64,000 nt of DNA from Holacanthus passer (GCA_025331565.1 JAFREQ010000035.1:2852001-2916000); one strand, 5' to 3'; shown: positions 13,413 to 24,528, numbered from the stretch's first letter. Translations and numbers: made by a program. Notes: generated by a model from the letters alone, not told the origin.

Positions 13413-16404
13413 AAACTGGCAAAGCATGCACACAAACACACACACATACACACACAGCCTAACTGTAAAGACAGTTTGCATCCTCAGGCAATGGATGGTT
13501 GATGTTGGGACTAACTTCTCACTATGCAAACACCAAACAAAGTGAGCGACAACAATCTAATAAAAGCAAACCTGATTAAAATCTACTGACTGCAGATGAA
13601 GCTTCTGTTATGCAACAGCTCCCCTATGCAAAACTTTCGCCTACAAAACAAATGGCACCAAGTATTTAACCAGTGAACCGCTTCGTTGCAGATCAAAGTT
13701 GCACAAAGACAGAGAGCACCTCCTCTGTTCAGCTGTGTCACACAGTGAGATCCTTCACAGTAACAGAATGTACTGTATGTAGACCGGCTCCCAGCTCCAT
13801 TCCCTTCCAGCTCCCTGCTCTCAGCACCACAACGCTGGGAACCTTTTCAAAACATCACGTAAGCTGTCAATAGCTCTGCAGCAATGCATCAGTAAGCTTC
13901 CTGCACTCTCAGCAAAAATCACTTATAACTATGGGTGCAGCATCTTGGGAATCTCCACGGATTTCCTGTGTTGTTTTCATTCGTGCAATTACTGCCAACA
14001 GTTTCAAACAAATAAACAGATGCTTCGCTGTGGATGATAATACAATAATTACTTTGGGCCAATGAAAAGCATGAAAGAGGAGCTTTGTAGGGTGCGGACT
14101 GTTCCTCACCTTTATTGTTATCTAACACGCGAGACAACAAAAAACAGGAAACCGAGCTCAACGTCTAGTGTTTACAGATTCAAAACCACAATTCAATCAC
14201 GCGACAATTTTGCCAAGACATCTCTGGAATGCAGAAAAGCATTAGGCACGGCCAGTAACGCACAAGCGCGCACATAAAAGTGCCTACACATGCCACTGTC
14301 TGCTGCTGATACGGAGCCAGATGCTTCTCTCTTCGCCGATAGGAAATTATTCCAGCCTGAGGGGGTGTTGGGGTACTTGGGTGTGGCAGGGGAGGTTTGT
14401 GTGTTTCAAAAAGGAGGTGGGGGGTTGTCCCAGATGTCTGCTCCACAGAGCCAGCAGAGCACACCTCAACATCAGAGCACCACAGACTGGCCCCTGACCT
14501 CTACCCTTTAACTCCTGCAGGACCAAAACAATGAGGCTGCTGAGAGTCATACATCAAACTCGCCCACCTCGTTTCCTAAAGTCATGACACCCAATAGGCT
14601 TGAACCAAAAGGTGTCTCATCTTTTAGTATGAGTCAAAGTAAGAGGGTCTTGCTTGCTGACTCTGCTCCCAGGAGATTCCTGATAATTAGATTGCTAATG
14701 AGCGGGAGGGAACAATGAGGGGGGCCGTATGCGTCTGTGTCAAAGACATGGCACCTTTTACAGTGACCTCCACAGCAGGAAGTGAAGTGCTCCAGCCCAG
14801 ACCCATTTGCAGGTACTCCAGCCTTTTCTACCAGAGGAGCTGGCTGACGACCAAACCCAGCAGAGGGGATGAGAAGAAAGCCTGTGAAGGCTCGTGAATG
14901 GTCACCCTCAAATCCATTAAGAGTTCATTCAATTACCTGACAGTCGCTCTCTGCAGGCATGTGAGGAAACGTGACGTCTCTTAAAGCGGGGTCTCCTTTG
15001 AGGTGCACGAGTGATTGCATTTAGATTTTAAGAGTGACACACAAACGTGTGTGCCTAATGTGAGATGCAGTGCAGGATACGCTCCAGTAAGAAGCAATTT
15101 CCAACCTTTTTTGTTTTGTTTTTTTACAAGAGAGAAATCTGATGACCAGCCAGGGCTTGTGCGGAAACCAAAACAAGGCATCCAAATAAATAACTCATGT
15201 CACCCAAAACAAGTGCCATTTCTGCACAAAGTTCAAGTTTGAAACAAAGCTCTCTTTCAGCCGCGCAGTTCCTGACTGAATTCCCATTTCCCACTCATTT
15301 TAAATCGATTATAGATAAAACAAGGCAAAGGGCTTGCGTGCTTAGGAGTAGTTATCATTAACAAGCGAGAGCGTTCTGTGTAATTTCATTTGTCAATCCT
15401 GTGCTTCCAATGAATGCTGGGAAAAAGAACAACATAAATGTATAGTTTCTCTACTAATCGAATTTAAACAAATCAAATACAGACACATGCATGTTGAAAA
15501 TAGACTAATTTGTTTTCCTTAAATGGGAAAGTTACTTGTGTGCAAAAGCAGTAAAACGCACAAACAGCATAAAAAAATTTGATTTCTAAAAGCAAATCAA
15601 GACCTCATTTATCAGAGCAGAAAAGATGATTCATCTGTACTCCTACCTTTCTATTTTCACACAAAATAATAAATCTTAATAAATCTAAAACTTTTCCAAA
15701 GGCAACTCCAAAACCTGCTAGAAGCGATGACAATCTTGCAACTCAAACACAACCTGTAACCGGAGGGAAAGTCAGGCTGACAGACAGAAAATGCCTGAAC
15801 CCCTCAGCAGCACGCAGCCACTGGTTTAATGATTTGCCTGCTGCTGGTGAATGATCACACAGCAATATCCTGTTCTGGCTAGTTCTCCAGGCCCCCCTGA
15901 GGGTCCGGGCTGACATGATTCTGGCTTGCCCGGGTGCCACTGAAGCGCCAGCCAGCCCATCATATTGACAAGATCCGGGCGGCTGCCCTCATGCCTGATG
16001 CGACCCAGCCAAGGACCTGTGGAATCAAACTCGATGAGGCAGAAGAATTACTTATTGAGGCCGTGAGGGAAGGGATGTCACAGCCAATGCGTTTTGGTGA
16101 AACGCTGAGCGAAGAGGAGGGAGAGACGAGGCGGGTTAATGTCACTGACGAGGCTGCGGAAAACAGATTTAGAAAACACAACAGCTGTATTTAGGGACAA
16201 ACTAAATAGCTGGCAAGGTCTGAAATTCCACAGTGCTTATGCAATGTGAAATAAGCCTGTATGTAATGTGAGGGGCGTTTCTTTACTGCTAAGTGAAGTC
16301 ATTAATTTGCATACATTTCTCATGAAGCAATAAGAAACGTTAAAGAGTATGTGGGAAAGACAGACGCTGCAGTTTCACAAATTCCTCTGTTTATCAGGGA
16401 TAGG

Positions 16405-16725
16405 CTTGACACTAATGATTATTTTCATTATCAGTATACTTGTAAATTATTTTGTTGATAAATCAATGCGTTCTTTGGCCTGTAAAACATCTGCCATCTC
16501 AATCTGCTGTCTCAAAGAGACCAAACTGATGTCATCGAATAGGGTTTTATGTCTGACCCGGAATCCAAAACCACAAAATATTGTGATCGCACACATGTTT
16601 ACTATAATGTATGCAGCAAATCCTGACATTTGAGAAGCTGGGACCATCAAATTTTGAGCATTTTAGCTTGAAAAATGACTTAAACAACAATCAATAGAGT
16701 TGAAGCGACTATTCAATCACCATGC
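16405..16725. repeat. Interspersed repeat, family A
   Basis: Diverged copy with ATTATTTTCATTATCAGTA at the left, GTTGATAAATCAATG, and TTGAAGCGACTATTCAATC at the right. It matches the arrangement of the clearer copy at 42619-42937. Confidence 0.55.
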
Positions 16726-16859
16726 AACTAATTGGATCAGCGATTTAATCTAATAAGCTGAATCATTTGATGTTTCCAGCTTCTTACACGATCTTCAATG
16801 TTAGATGTTGCTGGAAAATCTTACTCTTAGTAGAATATCAAAGTCAGCAATTCCAACTG

Positions 16860-17225
16860 TGGCAGATTAATCAGTTATAGAAATGTAGGCACACATCAAA
16901 CATTTTGGCATTTTTGCTTGGGAAAAGAAAATTATTAAACAACATGGAGCTGAAACAATTAGTCAGTTAAAGAATTAATTGACAGAAAATTAATATCAGT
17001 ACTTGTTTTCTAAGCAAAAAAAGCACATGTCTTTTGTAAATTGAATATATTTGGGTTTTGAACTCTTGAGTGGACAAAATAAGGGATAGACAAGGCGTCG
17101 CCTCGGGCTGTAGAAAGTCCTGATGGCCACTTTCTCTATTTTCTGACATTTTATAGACAAAATGCTTCACTGATTGAGAAAAGAATCACCAGATGGATCA
17201 ATTATGAAAATAATAGTTAGTTGTC
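16860..17225. repeat. Second adjacent family A copy or copies
   Basis: Contains GAGCTGAAACAATTAGTCAG, TTCTGACATTTTATAGACAA and TTATGAAAATAATAGTTAG, all hallmarks of family A. The segment 16860-16940 may be the end of a separate copy. It lies directly beside the copy at 16405-16725. Confidence 0.6.
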
Positions 17226-18281
17226 TTATTATCTTATCTAAAAGAATGAAAACGTGGGAACACTAAATGTCTTGAATTCTTCCTTGATAAAATGCTTCAA
17301 AGTAGGTGAAGAATAACTTTCTGTCAATCAGCTAATTAAAGCAGAGCTGGGAGCTGGAGAAGACATCTGTTCTCCAGCAGCACAAAAGCCTGCAGCTGAT
17401 GTTAGGGTTGAAGAAGGCCAAGAGAGGGAACCCGGTGATGATGGTGTGAGTTTGAATTATACTGCAAAGAGCCAAGAGAGTCACACAGAGACACAGGACT
17501 TCAGCCAGGCCAGAGGGCAAATGGTGAGACAGAAAGCAGCTCCATAACTTCTTATGACTCCCTCCGGTCCACAGCATCTCCACACCGACTAAAGAGCAGA
17601 CATGCATGCAGGTGAAAGGTTTACGAGCATCCTGATGAGCCCCAGCTGCACAGGACTGCCCTCCTGTCTGGGCACAAACACCTTGAGAGACAGAAGAGTG
17701 CACCCTGCAGGTATTCATCTCGCATGAAAGCAACTGGATGCTGCAGCCAGGCTTCATATAAAACTGTGCTGTTTCAATAAAAGTCTTTTGTTGCTGCAGT
17801 GAAAGAGCCCCCTTGATTTATGCATGCCAAGGCTACAAACCCCTGAATGACCTCTGGGTGCCAGAACGGCATTTTCAAAGTGCAAGGCGAGTTTAGGCTT
17901 TAAAAAGATTTGCATGTGCACGACTGCAGGACGCGTGATATTATATTCACGAGTTATTTTGCGCTTCAAGGACAGTTGACAGCGACTCTTTGCGCAACGA
18001 CAAACATCTTATTGTTTTCGCATCGGTTTTTGCAACATTGTGAAAAAGCAGTTCTAAACGTTTTGCGCACCGTCAAAATGCAAAAGAGCTTTTGAAAGGA
18101 GATTGTAATGTTTTTTTTTTTTTTTCCTTCTTTTGTGTCTCAGTTTCGGCTGCGGTGCAACAAGTGCAGCGTGAATACAACAGGCTGGAATAAGCGAGAG
18201 ATATGAGGCAGAAAAAGTCCAGATGGGCGATTTCACCAGGTTAAAGTTCGCACACATGTGAGGCTGGAAGATCCGACTCAC

Positions 18282-18420
18282 CGCGGGGAAGTTCTCCTCT
18301 TTGTCCCGGGGATGAGCGTCCGTGCAGCAGCGTGACAAAGTTTGGCGTGTCGCCGTCTCTCAGCTCAGCATGGCGGCCGACTGGATTCAAACCTCTCCGG
18401 GCTGTGATATCCACAGACAG
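18282..18420 (-). promoter_or_regulatory. Promoter/5' UTR exon 1 of the minus-strand gene
   Basis: On the minus strand a GC-rich segment with several CpGs runs into a consensus donor (CCGCG, then GTGAGTC at 18281-18275), which marks a non-coding first exon. It contains GGCCGCCATG, a YY1-like motif typical of housekeeping starts. The ATG in that motif (18371-18369) opens a tiny upstream frame, M-L-S-stop. The transcription start is not determined, so the 5' limit is approximate. It probably splices to the start-codon exon at 8125-8246. Confidence 0.55.
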
Positions 18421-18483
18421 GGGGAGGGAGCAGGGTGCAGGGTGCAGGGTGGGGGGAGGAGGTGGTGAGAGAGCGAGGGAGAG

Positions 18484-18960
18484 TCAGGGGTGGAAGAAGT
18501 ACTCTTCTACTGCAGTTCAAATACTGCATTACGAGTGAAAGTCATGCGTTTAAAATTTGAATCAAGTGCAAAAGTATCAGCATCAAAACAAAATGATAAA
18601 AGTACTCATCATGTAGAATCATATATATTATATTATTGTATCATAATTATAGATGCATTAACGTGTTCATCACTTTACTGCTGAGTATCTTGTAACCTGT
18701 GTTATTGATACTTTTACTCGAGTATTTCTTAAAAAAATGCAAAAAAAAAAGGAAAGTGTTTAAAGTATTTTAGTAAGTTATTTTTATAACATATGAATGG
18801 ATTACAAGTGGACAAGGAAAGTAACTAAGTACATTTACTCAATTACTGTACACAGGTACAATTTTGAGGTGTTTGTACCTTGGTTAAGTATTTTGATTCT
18901 ACTTATACTTCTACTCCACTACATTTCAGAGGCTGGTTACATTGTAGATTTGAAATTGAC
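18484..18960. repeat. Fish interspersed repeats, families D and E
   Basis: The block opens with GGGGTGGAAGAAGTACTC, continues with AGTGAAAGTCATGCGTTTAA and AAAAGTATCAGCATC, and then runs into a second family: GTAACTAAGTACATTTACTC, ACAATTTTGAGGTG, ACTTCTACTCCACTACATTT. Both match repeats that are abundant in fish genomes. A matching inverted end lies at 20985-21245. Confidence 0.65.
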
Positions 18961-20984
18961 TCCCAAACATGTGATCACATTATAAAGTATGGTGTGTTAT
19001 TATTAAAGTTATTAAAGTAGTTAAAATGGTGTCAACCTCCTCCAGCTAAAACGTTATAACAGTGTTTATGTGTTAATGCACCTTCGGCAATACTATAGTA
19101 ATATTATACAGTGTATAATAAAATAACACTCTGACACCACCAACTACATTTTCAGTTATGTAATGCCATTGTCTACAAACAATCACGCTTTCTGTTATTT
19201 TAGTTTCACTAAATGTCAAATTACCCTCAAATAACACAATGTTAACTCCCTGTCACGTCATGAAACCCCCACAGATTTTCAGAAATATGACCGAAGACAT
19301 GACCTCAGTGTCCTCTGTGGCAGTGAGCTACAACCCCTGTGAAGAGTCACTTACCTTAAACCTTCGGCTGAGTCGACTCTGTAGGTGGGGCCAGTGAGTT
19401 TAAAAGGTCACTGCTGGAGGTCAAAGTTTATACAACATTTTCCTAAAGGGGGAGTGAATCAAAAACACAGTGGAGGAAAGACAGGCTGACCCTTGTCTCA
19501 TTGTGCAGGGCAGAGGAGGAGGGAGAGGGGCTTTCCATGGCACTGCAGGCCGAATACAATACCATCTTTGAGTACAAGACCGATTGCTGCTGGTGGAAGA
19601 TAGAACAGCGTCGCAGTCTACCTCTGTGGCTGCTTTGTGGCTTTCACTGAATGACAAATGTTGGGAAATTTACCTGCACGTGTTGAGCTGCAATAAGACC
19701 ATAATGTCCTTTTATTTCGACAAGGAAGAATTAGGCCGTACCCCTAAATATGCCAACACTCCCGGGCATCATCGGCTATACTACAAATTGTTTATTTTCA
19801 TATCAGCCCCTGGTGATTTGAGAGCTTAGGGTTGAAGGCTGGCCGGAGTTAAAAGGGGATGGTAAGTGCTGCCTGAAATGAATACGAAAAGCAGCTGGGT
19901 TTATCTTCACTCACTCTTTGACATGTGCTGCTAAGGGAAAACAGGTGACAGAGGAATGTGTGCTGAAACCCAAACGTAATACTGGAGCTCAAATGATTTG
20001 TTGCCACTTAGGCAGATCTGCAATTTTAAAGATATGTTTTATGTACTCATCTAATTTCTGCGCGATAAATGTCTCTGTAGGTCTTTCTTGCACACTTAGT
20101 TAGTCAGTAGTTCATTTGCAGACACTCTGTTTGGGAATTACATTTTCATGCTTAAATTGTAAATGATTAAAGAAGAGGAACAGGCTGACGAGTTTATTTG
20201 AATGCTGCTGTAGATAAATATATCAGATAAATGCCCGACATGTAAATGAGACAGAGTCAGAAGCACGCACACACAGTTGTGTCAGAGGACATTTCATGAG
20301 TAACATTAATTTCCTGCCCTAATCTTAACCCAAGTCTTCACTCTAAGATTTAATGATTTACATTTACACACTTGCGTTTTGTCCCCATAAAAAAGGTGAG
20401 TCTCCACAATGTGACTGTGTAAACACATTTATGTACCCACAACATGACTAATACACGTCCATACACACACACACAATGGATGAGAAAGTAATAGAGTTAG
20501 GTGTAGATTTCCAGTGTAAATATATGATCCTCATGCCTGAGCTCTTCAGGCACACCAGTTGGATATATTTAGAGTCCCTCGCTGGTGTATCCATGCTGCA
20601 AGACAGACCACAATCATTCACAACCCTGGAAGGGCCAGCGCCGGTCTGAGATCAGTCAAGAGGAGAGTGTGTGGTGTGTGTCGACTGGTACGGGACAGGA
20701 TTGACACCACAAGACTCAGAGGTCAGGGCCACTCATGTCAAAAGCATATAAGTCAGGGGTTTTAAATGGAAAGTTACCTCCCATATGACTTTTAATACAA
20801 GAGTCTACAGAGCTTAAGTTTTAATATGCAATAACATTTATGGCTACTAATTAAAAAAAAATATTGTCAATGTACATTTCTGAATGTGCAAGGTTTTACA
20901 GTTATAAACAGAGGCAGAGTCAGAATAGCACAAATCTTCAATAACAATCAACTAATAATTGAGGATGTAGGCCTGTTATTATAG
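18961..20984. other. Intergenic spacer, nothing assigned
   Basis: AT-rich DNA between repeat ends with no splice-bounded coding exon on either strand. It may be the interior of one longer element whose termini are the inverted family D ends on either side, or simply unique spacer. Confidence 0.4.
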
Positions 20985-21245
20985 AATAGCCTACCCTCCA
21001 GTAAAGTAGCTCCACCTTTACCAGCTGCAACTTTAAAGTGTTGCATATGGGTTGATAATTACAATCAAATAACCCAATATTTATTACTGAGAAATGGGTC
21101 ATTCTGCATAATAGGTACTTTTATTTTTAGCACTTAAAGTATATTGCGAGGCCAATACTTTTACTTGTAACATAGTATTTGTAAACTATGGCGTTTCTAC
21201 TTTAACTTAGTAGAAGATCTGTGTACTTCATCCACCACTGCTTAC
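20985..21245. repeat. Family D end, inverted relative to 18484
   Basis: Contains CATTCTGCATAATAGGTAC, ACTTTTACTTGTAACATAG and, at its right edge, GTACTTCATCCACCACTG. The last is the reverse complement of the GGTGGAAGAAGTAC end at 18484. Confidence 0.6.
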
Positions 21246-21485
21246 ATATTAGTATTTATGTAACCTTTGGCCTCTCCTCTGAAGTTTCCTCTCCCACTTT
21301 CCTTGTTGAGTAAATGCAAAGGCATGCATGATATAATTTTTATAACTTGAGCTTAATTATTAACCTACAGTTTTTCCTCAACCAACAATAGTGTTTTGTA
21401 GAAACTCTGGTCAGGTTTCATATCTTTCACCTCATTATTTTGCAGTCAAGCATAACAGGTTGACTCACAGCAGTGTGACACAACA

Positions 21486-21628
21486 GCGCCATCTAGTGTA
21501 CGTCCATAAGAGACCATGTAGGTATTAAAGTATATTTGTGAGATTGTGTCAGAGGGGACATTGAGTTGTTTTCACCGGAAGTCCCGCCTCCCATCTCCAG
21601 GAAATCAATCAACTGCGCCTCCTAGTGG
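21486..21628 (-). promoter_or_regulatory. Pair of CTCF-like motifs
   Basis: Two minus-strand matches to the CTCF core lie 129 bp apart, start to start: 21486-21499 (minus strand ACACTAGATGGCGC) and 21615-21628 (minus strand CCACTAGGAGGCGC). Each fits the CCASYAGRKGGCRS-type core with about one mismatch. They have the same orientation and sit between two divergent promoters. Caution: fish repeats often carry similar strings, so the match may be repeat-borne. Confidence 0.4.
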
Positions 21629-22349
21629 AATGTCACAGCTTCATTTTTTAAACTGTTGTGCACACTGGACAATGTTTCTGTGTGGACACTCTCAATGTGG
21701 TGATTAATCTCAAGGGCCACCAGGATGGTTTTAAAATAACTTATATTGCTATATTAATAATTTTAATAAGGTGCAGCTTAGTTACCTAAGATGTACAAAT
21801 AAAATTGTTCATCTGTTTGCACAGAGACAAAGAGATAAAGATTAAAGTGGAAGCCTGTGCTCTTTGATTGCTCAGATGATTTGGCTGAAATAAATTCATA
21901 CTGGTCTGCATTAACTAGAAAAACAATATAAAAACCAAACCCATCTAGTGCATCTGGGCAAAAAGTACTCTGTTCATGTCAATATGGTTTTGTCTCTCTT
22001 TTCAAAATGTGGACAAACAAACATGTTTTAAGTTGTGAAGTGAAACTACATCATGACTACAATGACAAACTTTCACAACAGTTAACAGTATAATTTTGTC
22101 AACATTAATATGAGTGTTAGTGCAATACCATTAATACAATTAATATGTCCAATTAGGTGTAGGTCAACAGTAGCAGTGATACAGTGGTGTCCAAACTGAG
22201 CTGAAGTCTGAATTATTTTTTGTCTTATACATAAATGGTATGAATGTGCTGCGTCAATGATTTGACTTTAGTTACAAGTACTGTACAAGTTAAGATTCTT
22301 GAAAACAAAATATATTAAAATGTACAAAAGTGCAGCTGATTAGTCAATT

Positions 22350-22397
22350 GTAAGAAAGACATACTTTAACATTTCAAATGCAGAACTTTTACTGGTA
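22350..22397. repeat. Left half of a family D copy interrupted by the transposon
   Basis: Ends GCAGAACTTTTACTGGTA at the transposon edge. The sequence resumes at 24131 with TAATAAAATATTTTTAAATT and TACTTTTACTTAGGTAAAAG. Together they fit the known order of the repeat (…ACTTTTACTTGTAATAG…), so the transposon inserted within it. Confidence 0.6.
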
Positions 22398-24130
22398 GGG
22401 GAGACCGGGGATGGATGTAACACTTTTTGTCTCAGCTCCTATAACTTGCAGAGTGTTCATGGTAGGGCTCTCAAATTTTGACCCAAAGTACCCTCATTTG
22501 TGTACTACAAATAGAAATGCATACAACTTCTCCAACTATATCACAGAATTAATTATTTAATGTCAAAGGCAAGGAGTGCTAGTGCTAGGTTGTATTACAA
22601 CCTACCCTGGTAGTGGGCTAGTCATGAGAACAGAAAACTTAACAAAAATAATTCAAGGAAGATGTTTGCCACTTCAAGAAACAACAACCATGCACACAAA
22701 TAATAAAACATGGATGTGAGTTTGTTTATCTGTATGTGTTATCTGTCTAATCAGAATCAGATTCACAGTGATGACAGATATATGTAGGTTTTCCTGGGGT
22801 GCAGTTTTCATGGGCCCATAACTTGCAAGTAAAACATTTGATCCACTTTTCTCCAGGGTTTGAATTGCTAAAGGGCTCCACGCACACATTGCAGAAGTCT
22901 TCCTCATCTGAGGTGTCCTCATCCATGTCATTCTTCTGGGTTGTCTTTTTGGCTGACTTTCTCTCAGTATTATTTTTTTTGCATTGCCTCTTTCCAAACA
23001 GATCCGTGTTCACTCTCTTCTTACACTTTCTGTTCTTGTCTTCTTCCTCCAAGGCTTGCTTTACTTTACGGTTAAAGCTAGTAGCTCGTGCCAAGCTGGT
23101 TGGCTGCGCACTTCTCATAGACAAGTTAGGATGCCTCTTCATAAAACCTGAGAACCAATCAGGACCTGCCGTGCTGTTTTTATCCCATGACTGGGGGTGT
23201 TTGATGTTGTACTCCACTGCAAGTTGATATGCAAACTTCCTGACCTAAAAAAAACGTAGTGTTAGTTAGATGTACCTCATGGCACCTGAATACATAAAGA
23301 ATTGATGCATACAGTACTAATTCATACTTAGAACACACTAATCTGCAGTTGTCAAATGTTTAGAAGGGCTACCTCACGTGGTGTTAGTCCATAGAACAAG
23401 TCTGCTGCCTCAGTCAAATAATCAGTCAGCACCTCCTCTTGCTCTTCATCAAACACTTTTTGACTGCTGCGATAGCCAACACTGGGTCGCTTTCTTGACC
23501 CTTGTTGTCTGAGGTCTTGCAGTTTCTTGCAGTATCTGCTCAGTGTCACATGGCAGATGGAGTAGTTTTTAGCAATTGACCGCACTGTCTTTCCCTGCCT
23601 CACTTCATCGGATGCAGCTTTCAGTACATGTGCAGACACACCCCTATTCGTTTTCCGCACCCATCGTCTTGGCATACTGAAAAGAGGGAGTAGGATAGAG
23701 AAAATATATGAGATGTCATTACGGGGATGGTTGTAACATTTTTTTTGGACAACCCTCCCCACCCCTGTCAGCCATTGTTTAGCTAGCTGTACTAGCATGA
23801 TAGCTTAAAATTAGTGTTGATGAAATGACTCATATGTTAGCTTAGAGCCTACTCTTCAATATAATATACGTTTCCTAATTCAAACGTCAACAGTGTCAGT
23901 ACTAATCAAAATAGAAACTTGGTCCAAAAGATTAGTTTCTTACCTGATTTTGTTTTCTTTCGGCTTTAAAACTTCTTTCCACAGGCATGCAAATCCACAT
24001 GCAAGGTCAGGGAGGGAGTAGTTACACATGACATTGATCACATTGATCACATGACACTAATGGCATCCCTTATTGGTGAAGGTGATGCTGTTACAACCAT
24101 CCCCTTGTTACAACCATCCCCGGTCTCCCC
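22398..24130 (-). mobile_element. pogo/Tigger-type DNA transposon, internally deleted
   Basis: A 1733-bp element with terminal inverted repeats. The left end begins GGGGAGACCGGGGATGGATG and the right end is its complement with one mismatch (A/T). It is flanked by TA on both sides (22396-22397 and 24131-24132), the target duplication expected of the Tc1/mariner/pogo superfamily. The motif GGGGATGGTTGTAACA recurs: 22407-22422 (one mismatch), 23723-23738, and twice in inverse orientation at 24089-24104 and 24106-24121. A two-exon minus-strand gene inside encodes a helix-turn-helix/CENPB-type DNA-binding region and a PHD finger. The DDE catalytic core expected between them is absent, so the copy cannot move on its own. 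Confidence 0.85.
22747..23675 (-). CDS. pogo-derived DNA-binding/PHD protein, DDE core missing
   Basis: Two exons on the minus strand: 23675-23373 (101 codons, from ATG of MPRRWVRK) and 23244-22747 (165 codons plus stop), joined in phase 0 across a 128-bp intron (donor GTAGCC, acceptor T-run-AG). The joined frame reads GLTPREVRKFAYQL over the junction, a typical pogo/Tigger sequence. Order in the 266-residue product: psq-type helix-turn-helix (about 10-50, SIAKNYSICHVTLSRY), CENPB-type HTH (about 75-150, with WFSGFMKRHP and LARATSFN), a basic/acidic linker rich in K, N and E, then a C4HC3 PHD finger (CNVC, CFTC, H-E-N-C, CHHC) at the C-terminus. Full transposases have several hundred residues of DDE domain between CENPB and the C-terminus; here none is seen. 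Both exons are free of stops. A start further upstream is open but lacks domain support. Confidence 0.75.
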
Positions 24131-24132
24131 TA

Positions 24133-24200
24133 ATAAAATATTTTTAAATTGTGTATTAGTACTTTTACTTAGGTAAAAGATCTAGGTCTCTGATCAGCTT
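24133..24200. repeat. Right half of the interrupted family D copy
   Basis: Continues the repeat broken by the transposon: ATATTTTTAAATTGTGTATT, AGTACTTTTACTTAGG, TAAAAGATCTAGG. Confidence 0.55.
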
Positions 24201-24284
24201 TATGCTTTTAGCCTCAGCAGTAAATTAATAACCAATAATAAATTATACCCAAAGCCTCTTTCTGGGAGGGCGGGCATAGAGCTC

Positions 24285-24400
24285 GTCCTCCAATCACTCC
24301 CCGCGGCTCTGTCACGTGCCACCTGATGGTCCAATAGCGAGCCGCAGATTAGCCCGTTTGCCGCACCCAAGTGGGATGATGGCGGAAGGGCGGAGCGACG
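24285..24400 (+). promoter_or_regulatory. add1: add1 promoter
   Basis: A GC- and CpG-rich segment immediately upstream of a 5' UTR exon. It contains two CCAAT boxes (about 24290 and 24331), an E-box TCACGTGCC (about 24312), and GATGATGGCGGAAG (about 24375), which combines a YY1-like and an ETS-like core. There is no clear TATA box. This is the usual make-up of a broadly expressed promoter. The start site is not determined. Confidence 0.6.
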
Positions 24401-24426
24401 CAGGGACGGCGAGCTCAGAGAGATAA
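24376..24426 (+). other. Upstream ORF in the add1 leader
   Basis: ATGATGGCGGAAGGG... opens a 16-codon frame ending in TAA at 24424-24426, inside the probable 5' UTR exon. It matters for translation only if transcription starts upstream of 24376. Confidence 0.35.
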
Positions 24427-24528
24427 ACCCGCTCTGAGATCACCAGGGTCGGGGAGAAAAACAGTGAAACCCGCCGTCCCGCTTTCACCGAACACACGTT
24501 TTAATCTCACCACTTCATCAAAGAGAGG
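24401..24528 (+). other. add1: add1 non-coding exon 1
   Basis: 5' UTR exon ending in GAGAGG with a perfect GTAAGT donor at 24529. The next splice acceptor that leads into coding sequence is at 33731, giving a 9.2-kb first intron. The exon 5' limit is uncertain. Confidence 0.6.

Larger units (their letters stand above)
8247..18281 (-). other. First intron of the minus-strand gene, no coding exon seen
   Basis: About 10 kb between the non-coding exon near 18.3 kb and the start exon at 8125-8246. It contains a LINE-like tail, several interspersed repeats, a CAGC tetranucleotide tract, a TC microsatellite and A runs. A GC-richer patch at about 15.85-16.19 kb has an 86-codon plus-strand frame. A purine/pyrimidine-rich patch lies at 12.5-13.0 kb. 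No splice-bounded coding exon was convincing. Confidence 0.5.

Noticed and set aside
18484..21245. One 2.76-kb DNA transposon with family D ends as TIRs
   Set aside because: The inverted ends are real, but the interior has no transposase remnant and the left end contains a second repeat family; two independent insertions explain it as well.
22674..22997. Alternate-frame product overlapping the PHD exon of the transposon
   Set aside because: Shadow of the PHD-coding frame; no zinc-binding pattern.
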